This document shows, in pieces, positions 13,434-23,969 of a stretch of 64,000 bases of DNA; the first letter of the stretch is position 1; each line of letters starts with the position of its first letter. The position numbers were made by a program, and so were the translations under genes. The stretch is from Knoxdaviesia capensis (taxonomy: Eukaryota; Ascomycota; Sordariomycetes; Microascales; Gondwanamycetaceae). Under the pieces are notes generated by a model, which was given only the letters and a program-made list of their open reading frames with translations, searched no databases and was not told the DNA's origin. The stretch lies in contig LNGK01000018.1 in NCBI GenBank assembly GCA_001510575.1, positions 52,127-116,126 on the forward strand, written 5' to 3'.

Positions 13434-16400
13434 ATGGCTTCCAATGATTCATCTCGCTCTAACACTGCTTCCACTTATGGAATGCAGATGGAGGACGTCA
13501 ACAGGTACTGTTTTTTTTGATACTATCTTTCTGGGAGGCCCATCTGCCTTTTTCTTGTGTGTGTTTTGCTTTCTGTTCTGCTTTTTGTCATGTATCATTC
13601 AGATTGTATGCTTTTGACTGTTCTGCTTGTTTTTTTGCCATTTTCTGCGTTTGTGTGTGAAGCCGGATTCACAATAGGACCCAACCAAAACTTCCCTGGA
13701 TTTATGCCATTTGGATTTTCCCGCCCTGGATGTGCTGCCACGCACAATCCGTTGATAGCAATATCAACGTGCCACAAAACAGGATTTCAGAACCACATAC
13801 CATATATGTGGTGGTAGGTGATCAGAATTCAAATCAAGTTTATTTTGCTTGTATTTGAAACTGATAATTTTCTGGCCATTTTACGAAACAACCCATTGGA
13901 CATCAGTTCTGGATCCTAAAGCTAGCCATGTTCAATTTTCTTTTTCAGTTTTACTTTGTTCAAGTTTTTTCTTTGGTTTCCTTCTTCTACCAATGCCCTG
14001 GATTTGGATCCCTCCATCCCTGGAATTTCCACAATTTTGTTTTCGACCCAAGGACATACAATCTCTTACACAGGCCAATTTCACCAGTCTCGGGGATTCA
14101 ATCGGACCTTTGATATTCCCGTGACGACGACCCCTAGGATCACCAAGATTTGGAAGTGCCAGCGAAGACTTGCAGAGCTTCTCGTCGTGCCAGCGTGACT
14201 GGGCGAAAGGAAGGCCTTTGAGGTGTTTGAGCAGACACTAGACAGCCACTGTCTGGATACAAATCAAGGACCATTTTTAGGACACATTTCGACCCATCTG
14301 AGACTGACAGTGTGGGCGATTTCTTGATATTCATGAGGTCTGGTTGGAGATACTGGTGTCTGAACCTGCACCATCATCGAAGAAATCACTCCACTGTTGA
14401 ACATGCAACCCTCTGGACAACCTAAATTGGATTTTCTCGGCAATACCTGGCTCTGGTGAACAACATGGTGAAATGTGACTCGCGGTTTGATACGTGAGGT
14501 GTTGATCTTTCTGAGATTCTTTCTTCTCGACTGCAAGTTGACGACCTCACCTGCTCTCAAATCGACCCCAAAGGATTTTTTTTTTCTTGTTTTCTCTCTT
14601 CTTCTGGCTTTTCTCTTCATGACACCTAAAGATTTTTTTTTGGTTTCAATTTTCATGTTTTCAAGTTTCATTTCTGCTTCAGTTCTGTTGTACGGAGACC
14701 CCGTCTCCTTGGATACGTCTTCATATTTCTTTCTGTTCACTTCCCGTCCACGTCTTGCCATGCGCCTATTGGACCCAGCGACAAGAAATGTATCAGACCA
14801 CGGACAATGTGCATCTCGTCAACCGATGAATATGCTCTTGGATGACGACCACCCACTCTAGGAAAACCAAGGACTGCCCTGAGGACTCAACCAATGACAC
14901 TTCCACCACCCTGGACGGAAACGACCCTGGAACCAACAGCGCAGGAAAAGCTAGTGCTTTATCTTCATTGCAGAGTGATTTCACACAAACTCTCTGCAAA
15001 AATGGCTTATATTGATTGTTCAGTGCCAAATTCAGGTCGGTAATACCCTATAATAGAAACCCTATTAATCTAATACGAGTTCCATTGGAAGCAATACTAA
15101 CATTGACTACCTACTTCTGACTGTTCAGGTTCAAGTGGCTTTGGGTTGCAGCATTCTGAACATATCTGTTTTCTCGTTTTCTTTTCAAACCATCCATGAC
15201 ATGCTCCTTGTTTAAGCATGTGCTATTATCTCGGCCATCTTCTTGCGTAAGAAATGGTACAGGTAGTGGTTAACAGCACACTAACTCCCGTCGTTCTCTT
15301 AACAGCACTTTCTCCTATGGCCAGGATGCTATGATGCGTCCTTTCAGTTTCTCTTCCACTGGATCCACAGATGCTCAAACCCAAGCCTGGATTCGGGATG
15401 ATTCCCAAGGATTTGCGGACTTCTCTTCTATCCCCAACGGAAGTGACGGAGATTATGATAACTACTCTCTGAACTCTACTCTGACTCCTCCTCCCACTGG
15501 ACTCGAGATGGAGTCTTCTACCCCCAGAATGTCTCGTCTGGAGTCCGGGAAGCGTCTGTCGTCAGGGAGCCCCCACCCTGCCAGCAAGAGACGGGACAGC
15601 AAGAGTGGCTACTCTTCCTCGCCCTACCCTTATGGCTCCAAGTACCAGGCCCGGCCCACAGCCCAGCAGTTTGATGACTATAACTGCTCTGTTCCCGGAG
15701 TGTTCCTCCCATCAGCCATGAACCTTGGCATGGGCACGGTGGGAGATGGATCTTCCCTTGGTGTCACTCATGTTGATCCTGTCCGTATGCAAATGTCTTA
15801 CGGTGACAGCCTGGGACTGTCGTCTCCCACCACTGGTCACACCTGGGAGGATACTTTCACTCCTCCGGACTCTCCCAATGCTGAATGGACCTTCAAGTCT
15901 GCCGCTGCTTCGCCCAACGAAGACTCTCTTGACATTCTGGGGACTGGCCCGACCTCTCCCGAGAGCCGGTTCTATGCTCCTGACATGTACCCCGGTGGTC
16001 CCGACTCGGCTTCCATTGGCGATGGCTCCGTCGGAAGCCCTAGCTCCACTAGTGGAAACTCCACCCACCGCGCCAAGGCTGACGGTGATGTTGCCCGGGA
16101 CCACCCGCTGTACAAGGAGGCCATTCCCCATGCTGATGGACTCTACCACTGCCCGTTTGAAGGCCAGCCTGACTGCACCCACCGCCCCGAGAAGCTTAAA
16201 TGCAACTACGAGTGAGTTGGATCTCCCCTGGATTTTATGATGTTGCCCGTTTTGTTCCGGATTGTTGCTGTCCGTCCATGAATCGTGTGCTTGTGCAGAT
16301 ACATGCGTGCCTTTGTATTTATGTGTTGCTAACCAAAGCATTGTGTTTCCCTTTCTATAGCAAGTACGTGGACTCTCACCTGAAGCCTTATCGCTGCAAG

Positions 16401-17021
16401 GAGCGCGGATGCGAGGCTACCCAGTTCTCGTCGACCGCGTGCCTTCTCCGGCATGAGCGTGAGGCCCACCGTATGCATGGCCACCAGACGCAGTACTGCC
16501 ACCACAAGAACTGCGACCGTGCGGTTGAGGGCAAGGGCTTCCCGCGCGCCTGGAATCTGCGAGACCACATGAAGCGTGTGCACAACGACACCTCCATGCC
16601 GCCGTACACCCAGCCGCAGGAGCAGCAGTCTCAGACCGCGACAGCTGCTAGCAGCGAGACCTCCTCCGTGCGCGAGACGCCCGAGGCCAAGAGCTCTGCC
16701 AGCAAGAGCATCCGCAAGTCTCAGCGGGGGTCGGATGCGAGTACTGCGGCCGCGCGCCGCCGCAAATCGTCCAAGGTGTCGCAGGCTGCTGCTGCGGCCG
16801 CCGCCGCTGCCGTGGCCGCCGCCGCTGCCGCCGAGGCCGAGGCGCAGAGCTTTGCTAACGACTGGCTCGAGAACTACCAGGGACTCGGCCGGGCTGTCGG
16901 CTCTCTCTCGAACCAGTACGATGCTCATGCGGCTGCCAACATCCGCCAGGCGCAGAAGTACCTGGAGAAGCTGGCGGCTCTCAGCGAGGCCAGTGCCTCG
17001 CGCAAGTCCAGCCGTCGCTAG
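13434..17021 (+). CDS. C2H2 zinc-finger transcription factor, Con7-like, 545 aa
   Basis: Three exons: 13434-13504, 15306-16211 and 16361-17021. The joined length is 1638 nt, exactly 546 codons. Intron 1 is 1801 nt (donor GTACTG, branch CTAAC, acceptor TTAACAG). Intron 2 is 149 nt, with TGCTAAC before TATAG. The N-terminal ~300 residues are Ser/Pro/Gly-rich and disordered. Residues about 304-400 carry Cys/His fingers: CPFEGQPDC, then KYVDSHLKPYRC, then C-X4-C with H357 and H362, then C372/C377 with H395 and H400. A near-pure alanine tract follows at about 466-487. The finger spacing and the DSHLKPYRC and NLRDHMKRVH phrases resemble the fungal Con7 group, nuclear regulators of morphogenesis and conidiation; that name is from memory, not a search. 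Exon 2 also contains ATGATG at 15331, so a shorter 5'-variant product is possible. Confidence 0.88.
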
Positions 17022-18243
17022 ACCACTGAGATTGTGTGCTGACACGCCTTCTTATCTTTTTCCTTTGTTTTATTTTTTCTCTTTTGGCTTTCCGGGATGC
17101 GCATTCTATTTGCTTCTTCTTTTTCTTCTTCTTTTCTTGGCCTGCTCGACAACTTGACGTTTCGTATCGTTTTATCTGAACTATCTATCCTTCCTCAATT
17201 TCTCAGCAGCCTGTGACGGTTCCTCGCCAACCGTCTTCCTTCTGTACATGTTTCCGACTTTTCCTTTTTCCCTTTGTCTTTTTTTCATGATGACGACATA
17301 TGAATTTTTTTTTCTTGATTCCATGAGGGCAGTTTTCCATCATGTATGTATTCGCAACAGAGGCGATATTACTTTTTTTGTGTTTGGGATATTTTTTGAG
17401 ATTTCACCTGGATCTTTTATTTTTCTTTTTGGACATGCTATTTGCCTTTTCTTACACTGTCTATTATGTTATGGATGAGCCAGAGTTCCACAGACGGTGC
17501 AGCTGATGTATGACCCACGTTGTGGGCTTCAATATTTTGATGTTTTATTTCTTATTACCAATGATTTTGCTGCTTTTGGGGGAATACTTTATGGAGTGCT
17601 ACGTTTTCAAGTCTTTCAGATACTTTGAGTTTTAAAGTTCTTCCTTTGATTGAGAATGCTGCTTTCGTTATTCGTGCTTGTGATGTGCTTCCGATGAGGT
17701 TGGGGGGGCGAACCGAAGCTGGAGACGGGGCTATGGAGAGACTGGTCTCTACAATTTCAAAAGTTTTCTCTGTTTGTGTCTTCGCTCTGAGTTTTGAACA
17801 TCTGGCTTGGTAGACTTGAATCTATTTTTGATAAATTTATCTGTAATTCCATTCATCCTGTTTCGCTCTTCAGACATGTATCTGTTCCGGACCTCATTGT
17901 GTGGTGGATGGACCTCGGAGAGAGTCCCATGTAAGTCTGGACTCTATATGTCCTCTTCCAAAGACGTCAAGCCACTCACTAGCCTTCCTCAGTTAGGCGT
18001 CCGTTTGTCCGTGAATCACTCTACCCGTGCGTGCCAGCCGACTCGGCGAGGGGTTGGTGACTCGACTTCCGATCCGATCACTCAAGTGCGTCTATCTCAC
18101 GCCCGAGGGTACGGTTCACAGCGGCCGTGAATAACCGTGTTCCCGTCTCACCCGACGGTTGCGCGTTTAATAGCAGTTGGATGATATAAAGTTGCAAAGG
18201 ATTCTTTTGATTCTCAGACGATGAATATATACAACTGATATTT
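17022..18243. other. 3' flank of the C2H2 gene, no gene seen
   Basis: T-rich sequence after the stop (17022 to about 17640) is compatible with a long 3' UTR. The remainder up to 18243 shows no convincing frame, RNA gene or repeat. Confidence 0.5.
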
Positions 18244-18693
18244 TCAAACCGCTACCTCCGGGTTCAATCCCGCCTCCCCTTCTTCCTCTGTATCCTCGTA
18301 CAGCTCGCCTGTTGGAGGGAACGCCTCAGCTGGGGCGAGATATTCGAAATACTGCCGTTGTTGAGGTGTGTCATCCTCCCATTGGCGGAGCAGCTTCTTT
18401 ACCCCGACCTTCAACAAGCACATCCAGATGCTTTTTTTGACAGCCCCAAACGCATGGGAGCTGAGAGTGCCCGATCTGGAGCATGTTCGCAATATCATCA
18501 CCGAATTCCAATCTCCGTATTGGCCATATATGAAGAGAGCCAAACCACATCTTGCACGCCGGCTTCCGTTTTGTTGTCTCCGTTGTCGTCGTCGGCGCGT
18601 GGGGAAAAACAGCGGATCTTGATTGCCAGCGCGATAGATATCAGGGTTGAGTAAAGCCGCACTTCCACTGGTGTGTATGAGAGGAAATATCAT
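18244..18693 (-). CDS. Possible small hypothetical protein (149 aa), uncertain
   Basis: An open frame on the minus strand from ATG at 18693-18691 to a stop at 18244. The C-terminal ~65 residues look protein-like, with an amphipathic stretch KKSIWMCLLKVGVKKLL, an Arg-Gln-Trp region and an acidic tail TEEEGEAGLN. The N-terminal half is less convincing and contains an Arg-rich patch; a second frame through the same part is also partly open, so an intron may be hidden. No family is recognised and no neighbour suggests a role. It could be a lineage-specific gene, the last exon of a longer gene, or chance. Confidence 0.3.
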   Translation of the reverse strand: MIFPLIHTSGSAALLNPDIYRAGNQDPLFFPTRRRRQRRQQNGSRRARCGLALFIYGQYGDWNSVMILRTCSRSGTLSSHAFGAVKKSIWMCLLKVGVKKLLRQWEDDTPQQRQYFEYLAPAEAFPPTGELYEDTEEEGEAGLNPEVAV

Positions 18694-18714
18694 CGTATGA
18701 TAAATCGAGCACAC

Positions 18715-19307
18715 CGGTCTTCAACATATCTGGTCATTGGGATCGATCTATGGAAGATACTTAGCTATTGGGGGAGAAGTATCACCCCCGAGCGAGACCG
18801 CCCAGGCTCTGGGTGACAGATACCAGCCATAAGGTCGCTTCCAGAGCCGGTCCCGGGCAGCTTGGAATTCATTTGCAGAGCAAGCATGCAGATGGTCTTT
18901 ATAACTTTCTAAGATACATGTTAGCCTGCCGCTTTAAGTCCACACCGGGCTATCTAACCTCATGATGCTAGGAAGAAGAGAAAGCGATGGGTTCCTGGAT
19001 TCAAGGCAAACTTGTTGCCTTGATGCTGTCCTAATCCAGTTAGTTGGACTGTGCTAATTTACAGCTTTCAAAAATGTGGTGCGTAAGTGTTTGGGTGAGC
19101 ATTTTCCGCACCTTCCATTGAATCTTGGGCCAGTCTTAGCCACCATTTTCTCGGCGTGTGCCAACAGCTGGCAGACAACCAATCCCATGCTTTTAGTAAC
19201 ATAAAACAACAATTAAAAAAAAAAAAAAAAGAACAAAAAAGAACCCCTCCATGAGCGCTATTTTGATGGAGAGCTCAACTCACTGCATCCTGATCAAGCC
19301 ACCTCGT
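18715..19307. other. Upstream region of the triosephosphate isomerase gene
   Basis: No gene seen. It contains an A-tract at about 19214-19230, often nucleosome-depleted in fungal promoters, roughly 240 bp before the tpi start codon. Confidence 0.5.
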
Positions 19308-19462
19308 TGAGCTCTTTTTTTTACTCCTCATATTCGTCCCTATTCTACTTTTCTTCCCCTTCTTCTTTCTCCAAGCCTCACACACTCCGTCTCCTATTGG
19401 ATTTTCATTGTCCAGCCCTTCCTTTTTATTCTCCCGTTACCATTCAAACCCGATCTTTCAAA
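19308..19462 (+). promoter_or_regulatory. CT-rich core promoter/leader of tpiA
   Basis: A dense C/T tract precedes the ATG at 19463, ending in CAAAATGG. Pyrimidine blocks of this type immediately upstream of the start are typical of highly expressed fungal glycolytic genes. Confidence 0.6.
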
Positions 19463-20544
19463 ATGGCTCGCAAGTTCTTTGTTGGCGGCAACTTCAAGAT
19501 GTGAGTTATTTCATCTCTTCAGAGGAGAGAGCTCCCGTAACCCTAGGGTTGTCCCTATCGCCCCTCCCCCCACCCTGAGGTCCGAACAGCCTCATGGTCT
19601 GCCAGCACGCGGGTTTCTGCAGTGTGGTCGAAAAAGAGAATCGGTGACTTTGGCGGCAAATGACTGAGTTGATGGGTGGCTGATTGTGTACTAGGAACGG
19701 ATCTATCTCGTCCATCAAGGATATTGTCGGCAACCTGAACAACGCCACGCTGGACCCCTCGGTTGGTGAGTGAACGCGCATTGTGCTTTCCCGGAGCACC
19801 GGCTGCTGACACAGCTTGTGCTACCTTTTTTTTTTTCTGTTTACGGGGTTATATGCTCCGGTATAACCGAGTAACATCTAACAGTTTGGCTTCTGCTCGT
19901 GTCTTGTAGAGGTCGTGATTGCCCCTCCCGCGCTGTACCTCCTCCTGGTGCGTGACCTCCTGCGTAAGGAGATCGAGGTGGCCGCGCAGAACGTGTTCGA
20001 CAAGCCGAACGGCGCCTTCACCGGCGAGATCAGCGTGTCGCAGCTCAAGGACAGCGGCATCACGTGGACGATTCTGGGCCACTCGGAGCGGCGCACGCTG
20101 CTGGGCGAGTCGGACGCGACCGTGGCCACCAAGACGCGGGCCGCCACCAGCGGCGGGCTGGGCGTGATCTGGTGCTGCGGCGAGTCGCTCGCCGAGCGCG
20201 AGGCCGGCGTCACCATCGCCGTGGTCAGCGCCCAGCTGGCCGCCCTCAAGGCCCAGGTCTCCGACTGGTCCAACATCGTCATCGCCTACGAGCCCATCTG
20301 GGCCATCGGCACCGGCAAGGTCGCCACCACCGCCCAGGCCCAGGAGGTGCACGCCGCCATCCGCACCTGGCTCAAGGAGGAGGTCAGCTCCGACGTCGCC
20401 GACGCCACCCGCATCCTGTACGGCGGCTCCGTCAGCGAGAAGAACTGCAAGGAGCTCAGCGGCGAGCCCGATATCGATGGCTTCCTGGTGGGCGGTGCTT
20501 CGCTGAAGCCTGCTTTCGTTGACATCATCAACTGCCACAAATAA
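19463..20544 (+). CDS. tpiA: Triosephosphate isomerase, 247 aa
   Basis: Interconverts dihydroxyacetone phosphate and glyceraldehyde 3-phosphate in cytosolic glycolysis and gluconeogenesis. Three exons: 19463-19500, 19695-19765 and 19910-20544, with introns of 194 and 144 nt; 744 nt in total, frame exact. The full TIM-barrel family length is present. The N-terminus reads MARKFFVGGNFKM and contains the substrate lysine; the catalytic histidine is in GHSERR; the catalytic glutamate and hinged loop are in AYEPIWAIGTGKVATT; the phosphate-binding end GGSVSEKN and GGASLKPAF are intact. Intron 1 splits the Met codon directly after the active-site Lys. Exon 3 has extreme G/C third-position preference, as expected for high expression. 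It converges with the mL43 gene on the other strand (stop codons 438 bp apart). No sign of damage. Confidence 0.98.
19539..19550. repeat. 12-bp perfect palindrome AACCCTAGGGTT in tpiA intron 1
   Basis: AACCCTAGGGTT is its own reverse complement and contains a telomere-like half-site on each strand. It lies 38 bp inside intron 1 and may be a factor-binding site or chance. Confidence 0.7.
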
Positions 20545-20982
20545 GCGGCCCAACATACCCGATTCTTCGTGATCAAGATGTATGAGTGGATGGACGAGAG
20601 ACCTTCCCATGCTCAATGTTGGAAGACTCGTCTTTCTTTCTGTTCCAAGCATCGCGGTGCGGGACTTAGCTATGAATAAATAAACCTTTTCCGAACTTGA
20701 CTGTCCCCGTGACCAACCGAAATGCCTCTACGTCGGGGCGACACCTTGAGCTGGTTCATGTCTGCCGGAGAAAAAGACGGGGGGGTTTTTTTTGATTTTT
20801 TTTTAATTCTTCTAGAATAACTCCAACAGACAGACGCAATATCGTGTGGTTATAATACAGATCATAGAAACACAAACTCATACACAGCTGCGACCTGGCC
20901 AAGGACGCAGAATCCAGACCAGCCGAGCCTCCCGCCATGCCATCCATCCATGGTCCAAACCACCCGCAAGCGCCACCACGAT

Positions 20983-21573
20983 TTACACGGGCGTGCCGCC
21001 GCCGTGGTACGGACTCCAGACACCACGCACACTGGGGTTCACGCTGGTCACCGGCTTGTGGGTACGGCGCAGCTTCTCGCCGTTCGCGTCGCGCAGCAGC
21101 TCGGCCTTCTTGAGGATCTGCAGCGGCTCGAGGTTCCGCACGCACACGGCCTTTTGCCGCCCGTTGATGTAGTGGCCGACAATGATGGGGTGCTTGGTCG
21201 GGCGCGGCGATACCGAGATCTCGACTTCGGGGTTTGTGGCGGCGAACTTGGGCAGGATCGACTTGATGAAGCCACTGTTGAGAGCGCGCGAGAGGCATTC
21301 GTTAGCTTCAACAGTACGCCCGCATCTGTAGCAGAAACACTTGAAATACTCACTTCATGCCGCGCGAGCTTCCAGCCCAGTCAGAGTAATGAAAGTCCAG
21401 CTTCTTGCATTGGAGGACGAAGGCTCCCAGGCCGTTCTAAAAGAGAGACAGAGAGGATGCTGTTAGTACAATGCACTTGGCCCATAAACCGGATGGGCGT
21501 GTTGGCTGCTTGGAAGACATCAAGATCAGCTTACCCGGCCGGTAGACACCGCTTTCAAGCCGCTTATCGTCAT
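20983..21573 (-). CDS. mrpl51: Mitochondrial large-subunit ribosomal protein mL43 (MRPL51), 137 aa
   Basis: Component of the mitochondrial ribosome large subunit. Three minus-strand exons: 21573-21535, 21436-21354 and 21274-20983, with introns of 98 nt (GTAAGC...TTTTAG) and 79 nt (GTGAGT...CAACAG); 414 nt, frame exact. The protein starts MTISGLKAVSTGRNGLGAF. It shows the L51/S25/CI-B8 thioredoxin-like fold pattern, LQCKKLDFHYSDWAGSSRGM, then GFIKSILPKFAATNP and EISVSPRPTKHPIIVGHYI, and ends HKPVTSVNPSVRGVWSPYH followed by a short Gly tail. No separate presequence is evident, as is usual for this small protein. It is divergent from the U1-70K gene across about 600 bp that probably holds both promoters. 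Confidence 0.95.
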
Positions 21574-22169
21574 TTTGGAGCACAATGTGGTATTCGTGCT
21601 GCTTGTCGTTGATCACGGCTTTTAGGAAAGAAATGCCTTTGCCATCACCATTTTTTTTTCTGTCCAGGAGAGAGCGCGCATTGGGAGAAAGGTCCGTGCA
21701 CGGACACGGGTGAACTGCGGTAAATGTCGATTTTCCGCCCAAAGTCACGAGATCTGAGTTTCTCGCTTTTTATTTTTATTGGAGCCTTGCGGCTTCGTCT
21801 TATTATTTTTTCTTCTTTTCCTGTTCGGTGTCATAATTTCCACTTTGCCCCTAGACACTCATCAGCATAGGGTCTTTGGATTTGTTCATCCATTGTCTCC
21901 ATTCGTCTATCTGGCTTGCCCCAGGCTTCTGTACTGTTGGTATTTCTCTCTTCTCTTCTTTGTTTTCTGGTGGCATTTGTTCACAACCTTCCTGAAAGCC
22001 TTCGCGTGATTGCATCTGTCCTCAGCATCGCGTCTGGCCGCGCCTCTCAGCACGACAACTTTCTCCCTCTCCATTACGACTTGATTCCCCCCATTCCTCC
22101 CTGCTTGCCATATCGACTCTGCGTCTTCTCTAGCTACGTGACTGCGAGTGATTCGTGGGCACGAACGCG
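21574..22169. promoter_or_regulatory. Shared divergent promoter region, mL43 / U1-70K
   Basis: The 596 bp between the two start codons contain T-rich and CT-rich blocks (21770-21990) and no open gene. Both housekeeping genes probably take their core promoters from here. No specific factor site is claimed. Confidence 0.5.
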
Positions 22170-23969
22170 ATGACCGACAAACTCCCCCCGAACCTGCTGG
22201 CGCTCTTTGCGCCGCGCCCGCCGTTGCGATGGGTGGAACCCCCGGACCATGCGCCCGAGAAGCGCAAGACCATGCCAATCACCGGCATGGCCGCTTTTCT
22301 GCCCGCGCTCCAGAAATACAAAGAGGAGGATGTCTACAAACCCACCGAGAGCTGGCTGCAGCGTCGGGATCGCCTGAAACTGGAGCAGAAGCAGAAGATG
22401 GACAAGATCTTGGCCCAGTCGTCAGACTACTGTAAGATGGCCCAGCTGTCACTCTGTCTTGATCACGTCACACAACCAAGAGCCCATGCTAACAATTCTC
22501 GTCTCGCTCCTACAGACAAGCCGACCGAAGATTCGAACATCCGTGGCGACGCCTTCAAGACCCTGGTTGTCGCGCGTTTGAGTTATGAGGCGAAAGAACA
22601 GGACCTGGAGCGCGAGTTTGGCCGGTTCGGTCCCATTGAACGGGTAAGCTTTCGGACATGTCAAAGACAGGTCTCTATAGAGAGTCACACTAACACAACT
22701 TCCGTTTCCACCTCTAGATCCGTATTGTCACCGACACGCACACCAGCGACAAGCCGAACAAGAAGAAGAAGCCCCACCGAGGATACGCATTTGTTGTGTT
22801 CGAGCGCGAACGTGATATGAGAGGTAAGATTTTATCGTCCAGGAACAGTGCTGCTGTGCTCCCCCACCCCCCACCATATGCTGCGAGTTTCTCGTTCTCC
22901 TTAACCCCTCGTAGGCGGCTCCCCGACCACGGGAGCTTCCATCACAACTGGAGAACTTGGATGGGATGTGCTTCTCGAAGCATGTCTTCACCGCAGTTGG
23001 ATGTCTTCCGTTTCCCCCCNNNNNNNNNNNNNNNNNNNNNNNNNNNNNNNNNNNNNNNNNNNNNNNNNNNNNNNNNNNNNNNNNNNNNNNNNNNNNNNNN
23101 NNNNNNNNNNNNNNNNNNNNNNNNNNNNNNNNNNNNNNNNNNNNNNNNNNNNNNNNNNNCCCCCGTCCTCTGGTAAGACATAACTGACACAGCGTCCTCG
23201 TGCGCTTTTGGTGGGTATGTGAACAGCTGCGCTGGACGCTTGTGATGGCATGAGAATAAAAGGCCGTAATATCAAGGTGGATGTCGAACGCGGCCGAACA
23301 GTCAAGGGCTGGCTTCCGCGTCGGCTGGGTGGCGGCCTAGGTGGCCGCAACTACACCAAGATCCAGCCTGTCCGTCCTCCCGCGGGAGGCTTTGGGGGAG
23401 GCGGCGGCTTCCGCGGAGGATTCCGTGGTGGGTTTGAAGGCGGCCGTGGCGGCCGCGGAGGAGGATTCCGCGGCGGCTTCCGCGGTGGTGGTGGTGGCGG
23501 TGGCTTTGGCCGTGACCGAGGCTCGAACGGATTTGGCCCGCCGGGTGCCCCGACCGGCCCCGGCTTTGGCCGCAACGGCGACCGTGCGATGTCGGGCGGC
23601 TTCGACCGGCCGGGCGGCCGCCCCTCGGAACCGCACCGGTCCGGCAGCAACGCCGAGCCTGTGCGGCCGCGCGAGAACGGTGGGTATCGTGGCAGCGGCA
23701 GCGGCGGCGGCGGCGGCGACCGGGATCGTGGCGACCGCGACCGCGACAGAGGCGGCGACCATGGCGATTACCGCTCGCGTGACCGCGACCGCGGCGACCG
23801 CGGCGACCGGGGAGACCGGGGCAGTGACCGCGGAGACCGAGGCGGCGACCGGGGAGATCGCGACCGCGATGGCGGCAGAGACTATGACCGGCCGCGCGAC
23901 GATGATCGCAAGCGCGCGTACAATGGCGGCAGCAGCTATGACGAGCCGCGTAAGCTCCGGAGGTACTAG
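22170..23969 (+). CDS. snp1: U1 snRNP 70-kDa protein (U1-70K), 412 aa
   Basis: Core U1 snRNP protein that binds stem-loop I of U1 snRNA and acts in 5' splice-site recognition in the nucleus. Four exons: 22170-22431, 22516-22643, 22718-22823 and 23227-23969; 1239 nt, exactly 413 codons. Residues 1 to about 95 form the U1-70K N-terminal region (NLLALFAPRPPLRW, then YKPTESWLQRRDRLKLEQ). An RRM spans about 102-182 with RNP2 LVVARL and RNP1 RGYAFVVF, followed by NIKVDVERGRTVKGWLPRR, a family hallmark. The C-terminus (from about residue 200) is a long Gly/Arg-rich then Arg/Asp/Gly repeat tail ending KLRRY. Intron 3 (22824-23226) is much longer than introns 1 and 2 and contains the 140-base assembly gap, so its true length is unknown; the splice sites and reading frame across it are intact. 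Confidence 0.96.
23020..23159. other. Assembly gap (140 N) inside U1-70K intron 3
   Basis: A run of N flanked on both sides by poly-C. The assembly failed at a C homopolymer or G-rich region. The gap is within an intron and does not affect the coding sequence. Confidence 0.99.

Noticed and set aside
18256..18280. GGGTTCAATCCCGCC, resembling a tRNA B box
   Set aside because: No A box or acceptor stem at tRNA distance on either strand.
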